From Saprospiraceae bacterium (GTDB lineage Bacteria; Bacteroidota; Bacteroidia; Chitinophagales; Saprospiraceae): 7,489 nucleotides of DNA. The translations under genes and the position numbers were made by a program. Shown here one piece after another: positions 7,226 to 7,489 of this stretch (position 1 is its first letter; the number at the start of each line of letters is the position of its first letter). The stretch covers positions 1 through 7,489 of the forward strand of contig SLKL01000216.1 in the NCBI GenBank assembly GCA_007134625.1. Reading direction: 5' to 3'. Under the pieces are notes generated by a model that worked only from the letters and a program-made list of their open reading frames with translations, had not been told where the DNA came from and made no database searches.

Positions 7226-7251
7226 ATCCTATAAAGTTATCCACATAGGAT
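7226..7251. repeat. Inverted repeat enclosing the first exact DnaA box
   Basis: ATCCTAT (7226-7232) and ATAGGAT (7245-7251) are perfect 7-nt complementary arms separated by 12 nt. Those 12 nt hold most of the DnaA box at 7237-7245. The arrangement could present the box in a cruciform or be a second protein-binding site. Confidence 0.45.
7237..7245 (+). promoter_or_regulatory. DnaA box 1 (exact TTATCCACA)
   Basis: Exact match to the high-affinity DnaA box, with ATA following as in the box at 7258. It lies 21 nt, two helical turns, from the next box. Confidence 0.75.
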
Positions 7252-7257
7252 TTAGAT

Positions 7258-7266
7258 TTATCCACA
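7258..7266 (+). promoter_or_regulatory. DnaA box 2 (exact TTATCCACA)
   Basis: Second exact copy, in the same orientation. Both copies sit in the shared longer string TTATCCACATA. Confidence 0.75.
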
Positions 7267-7291
7267 TAAATACAGGTAGGCAATATGTATA

Positions 7292-7339
7292 ATTAACAGG
7301 TAATGTTTTCTTAATATAAGTTTTCCACGATCTGTTAAT
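7292..7339. repeat. Inverted repeat enclosing the degenerate DnaA box
   Basis: ATTAACAG (7292-7299) and CTGTTAAT (7332-7339) are perfect 8-nt arms with a 32-nt spacer that contains the TTTTCCACG site. The arms may be a binding site for an origin regulator, or chance in AT-rich DNA. Confidence 0.35.
7321..7329 (+). promoter_or_regulatory. Degenerate DnaA box (TTTTCCACG)
   Basis: Seven of nine positions match TTATCCACA. It lies 63 nt after box 2 and 32 nt before the next exact box, both close to whole helical turns, which is the main reason to list it. Confidence 0.4.
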
Positions 7340-7352
7340 AATTAAGAAGACT

Positions 7353-7361
7353 TTATCCACA
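7353..7361 (+). promoter_or_regulatory. DnaA box 3 (exact TTATCCACA)
   Basis: Third exact copy, the last before the AT-rich stretch that runs to the window end. Its position next to that stretch fits the box that would load DnaA onto an unwinding element. Confidence 0.75.
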
Positions 7362-7489
7362 TTAAAAATAATAGCTCTTGCTTCAGATTAATGATGTAAA
7401 GCTGATCCAAAAATTATGTATAAAAGTGCTGAAGTTTTATAAGTTTAGTAGAGTAAAATAGGTAGGATTGAATACTATTTTAAAAGAAG

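Larger units (their letters stand above)
7204..7489. other. oriC: Candidate replication origin (oriC) or other DnaA-binding locus
   Basis: Three exact TTATCCACA boxes (7237, 7258, 7353) and two 7/9 matches (7204-7212 TAAACCACA; 7321-7329 TTTTCCACG) all point the same way. They lie in a gene-free region that runs from 7043 to the window end. G+C is about 26% by hand count from 7231 to 7489, and the right part (7362-7489) has no further exact box, as expected of an unwinding element. A rough estimate at this base composition gives about 0.006 expected exact boxes in 447 nt on both strands, against three seen. Inverted repeats surround boxes (7226-7251; 7292-7339). No dnaA gene is visible, but in many Bacteroidota oriC is not next to dnaA. 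The region may continue beyond the window. No other function is seen here apart from the leader of the LysE-family gene at 7043-7141. Confidence 0.65.

Noticed and set aside
7403..7411. TGATCCAAA as a further DnaA box
   Set aside because: It differs from TTATCCACA at two positions, including the CACA core, and does not fit the spacing of the other boxes well.
7468..7489. TTG-started frame running off the right end, preceded by GGTAGGA
   Set aside because: Only seven codons are visible, too few to support a gene; it could be the start of the next gene or chance.
1..7489. A new defence, mobile or biosynthetic system
   Set aside because: All complete genes belong to recognisable housekeeping or envelope families. 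I saw no transposase, integrase, direct-repeat array, toxin-antitoxin pair or tRNA.

Overview
The window reads as chromosomal DNA of a Bacteroidota bacterium, probably a free-living member of the Cytophagales or a related group. The pointers are AT-rich genes, a PorV/PorQ-family outer-membrane protein with a '...YGQ' signal peptide, two promoters matching the Bacteroidota consensus (TTTG, about 19-20 nt, TAnnTTTG), and general absence of Shine-Dalgarno sequences. The exact genus cannot be told from sequence alone.

Layout, left to right. (1) The 3' end of an unidentified + strand gene whose product ends in a highly charged helix (1-303), closed by a hairpin-plus-T7 terminator. (2) A promoter at 395-426 driving a periplasmic tail-specific protease (prc, 482-2596). 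A Uup-type ABC-F ATPase with a TTG start (2625-4496) follows after only 28 nt, so the two are probably co-transcribed. (3) A second consensus promoter (4528-4558) driving a PorV2-like outer-membrane beta-barrel protein (4606-5703) and, 48 nt later, a Nudix hydrolase of the CoA-pyrophosphatase type (5752-6381). (4) A convergent LysE-family exporter gene on the - strand (7042-6401). (5) A stretch of about 450 nt (7043-7489) without a convincing protein gene.

Region (5) is the main point of interest. It carries three exact copies of the DnaA box TTATCCACA plus two degenerate ones, all in the same orientation, followed by very AT-rich DNA (about 26% G+C by hand count over 7231-7489). The three exact boxes and one degenerate box are spaced 21, 63 and 32 nt apart, close to whole helical turns. 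Inverted repeats enclose two of the boxes. This is best read as all or part of a chromosomal replication origin (oriC), or failing that another DnaA-binding regulatory locus. No dnaA gene is inside the window.

The protein genes are ordinary housekeeping and envelope functions: periplasmic proteolysis, ribosome-associated ATPase, outer-membrane/type IX secretion, nucleotide clean-up and amino-acid export. They do not form an obvious shared pathway. I found no mobile elements, CRISPR arrays, tRNA or rRNA genes, and no clear new defence or biosynthetic system.
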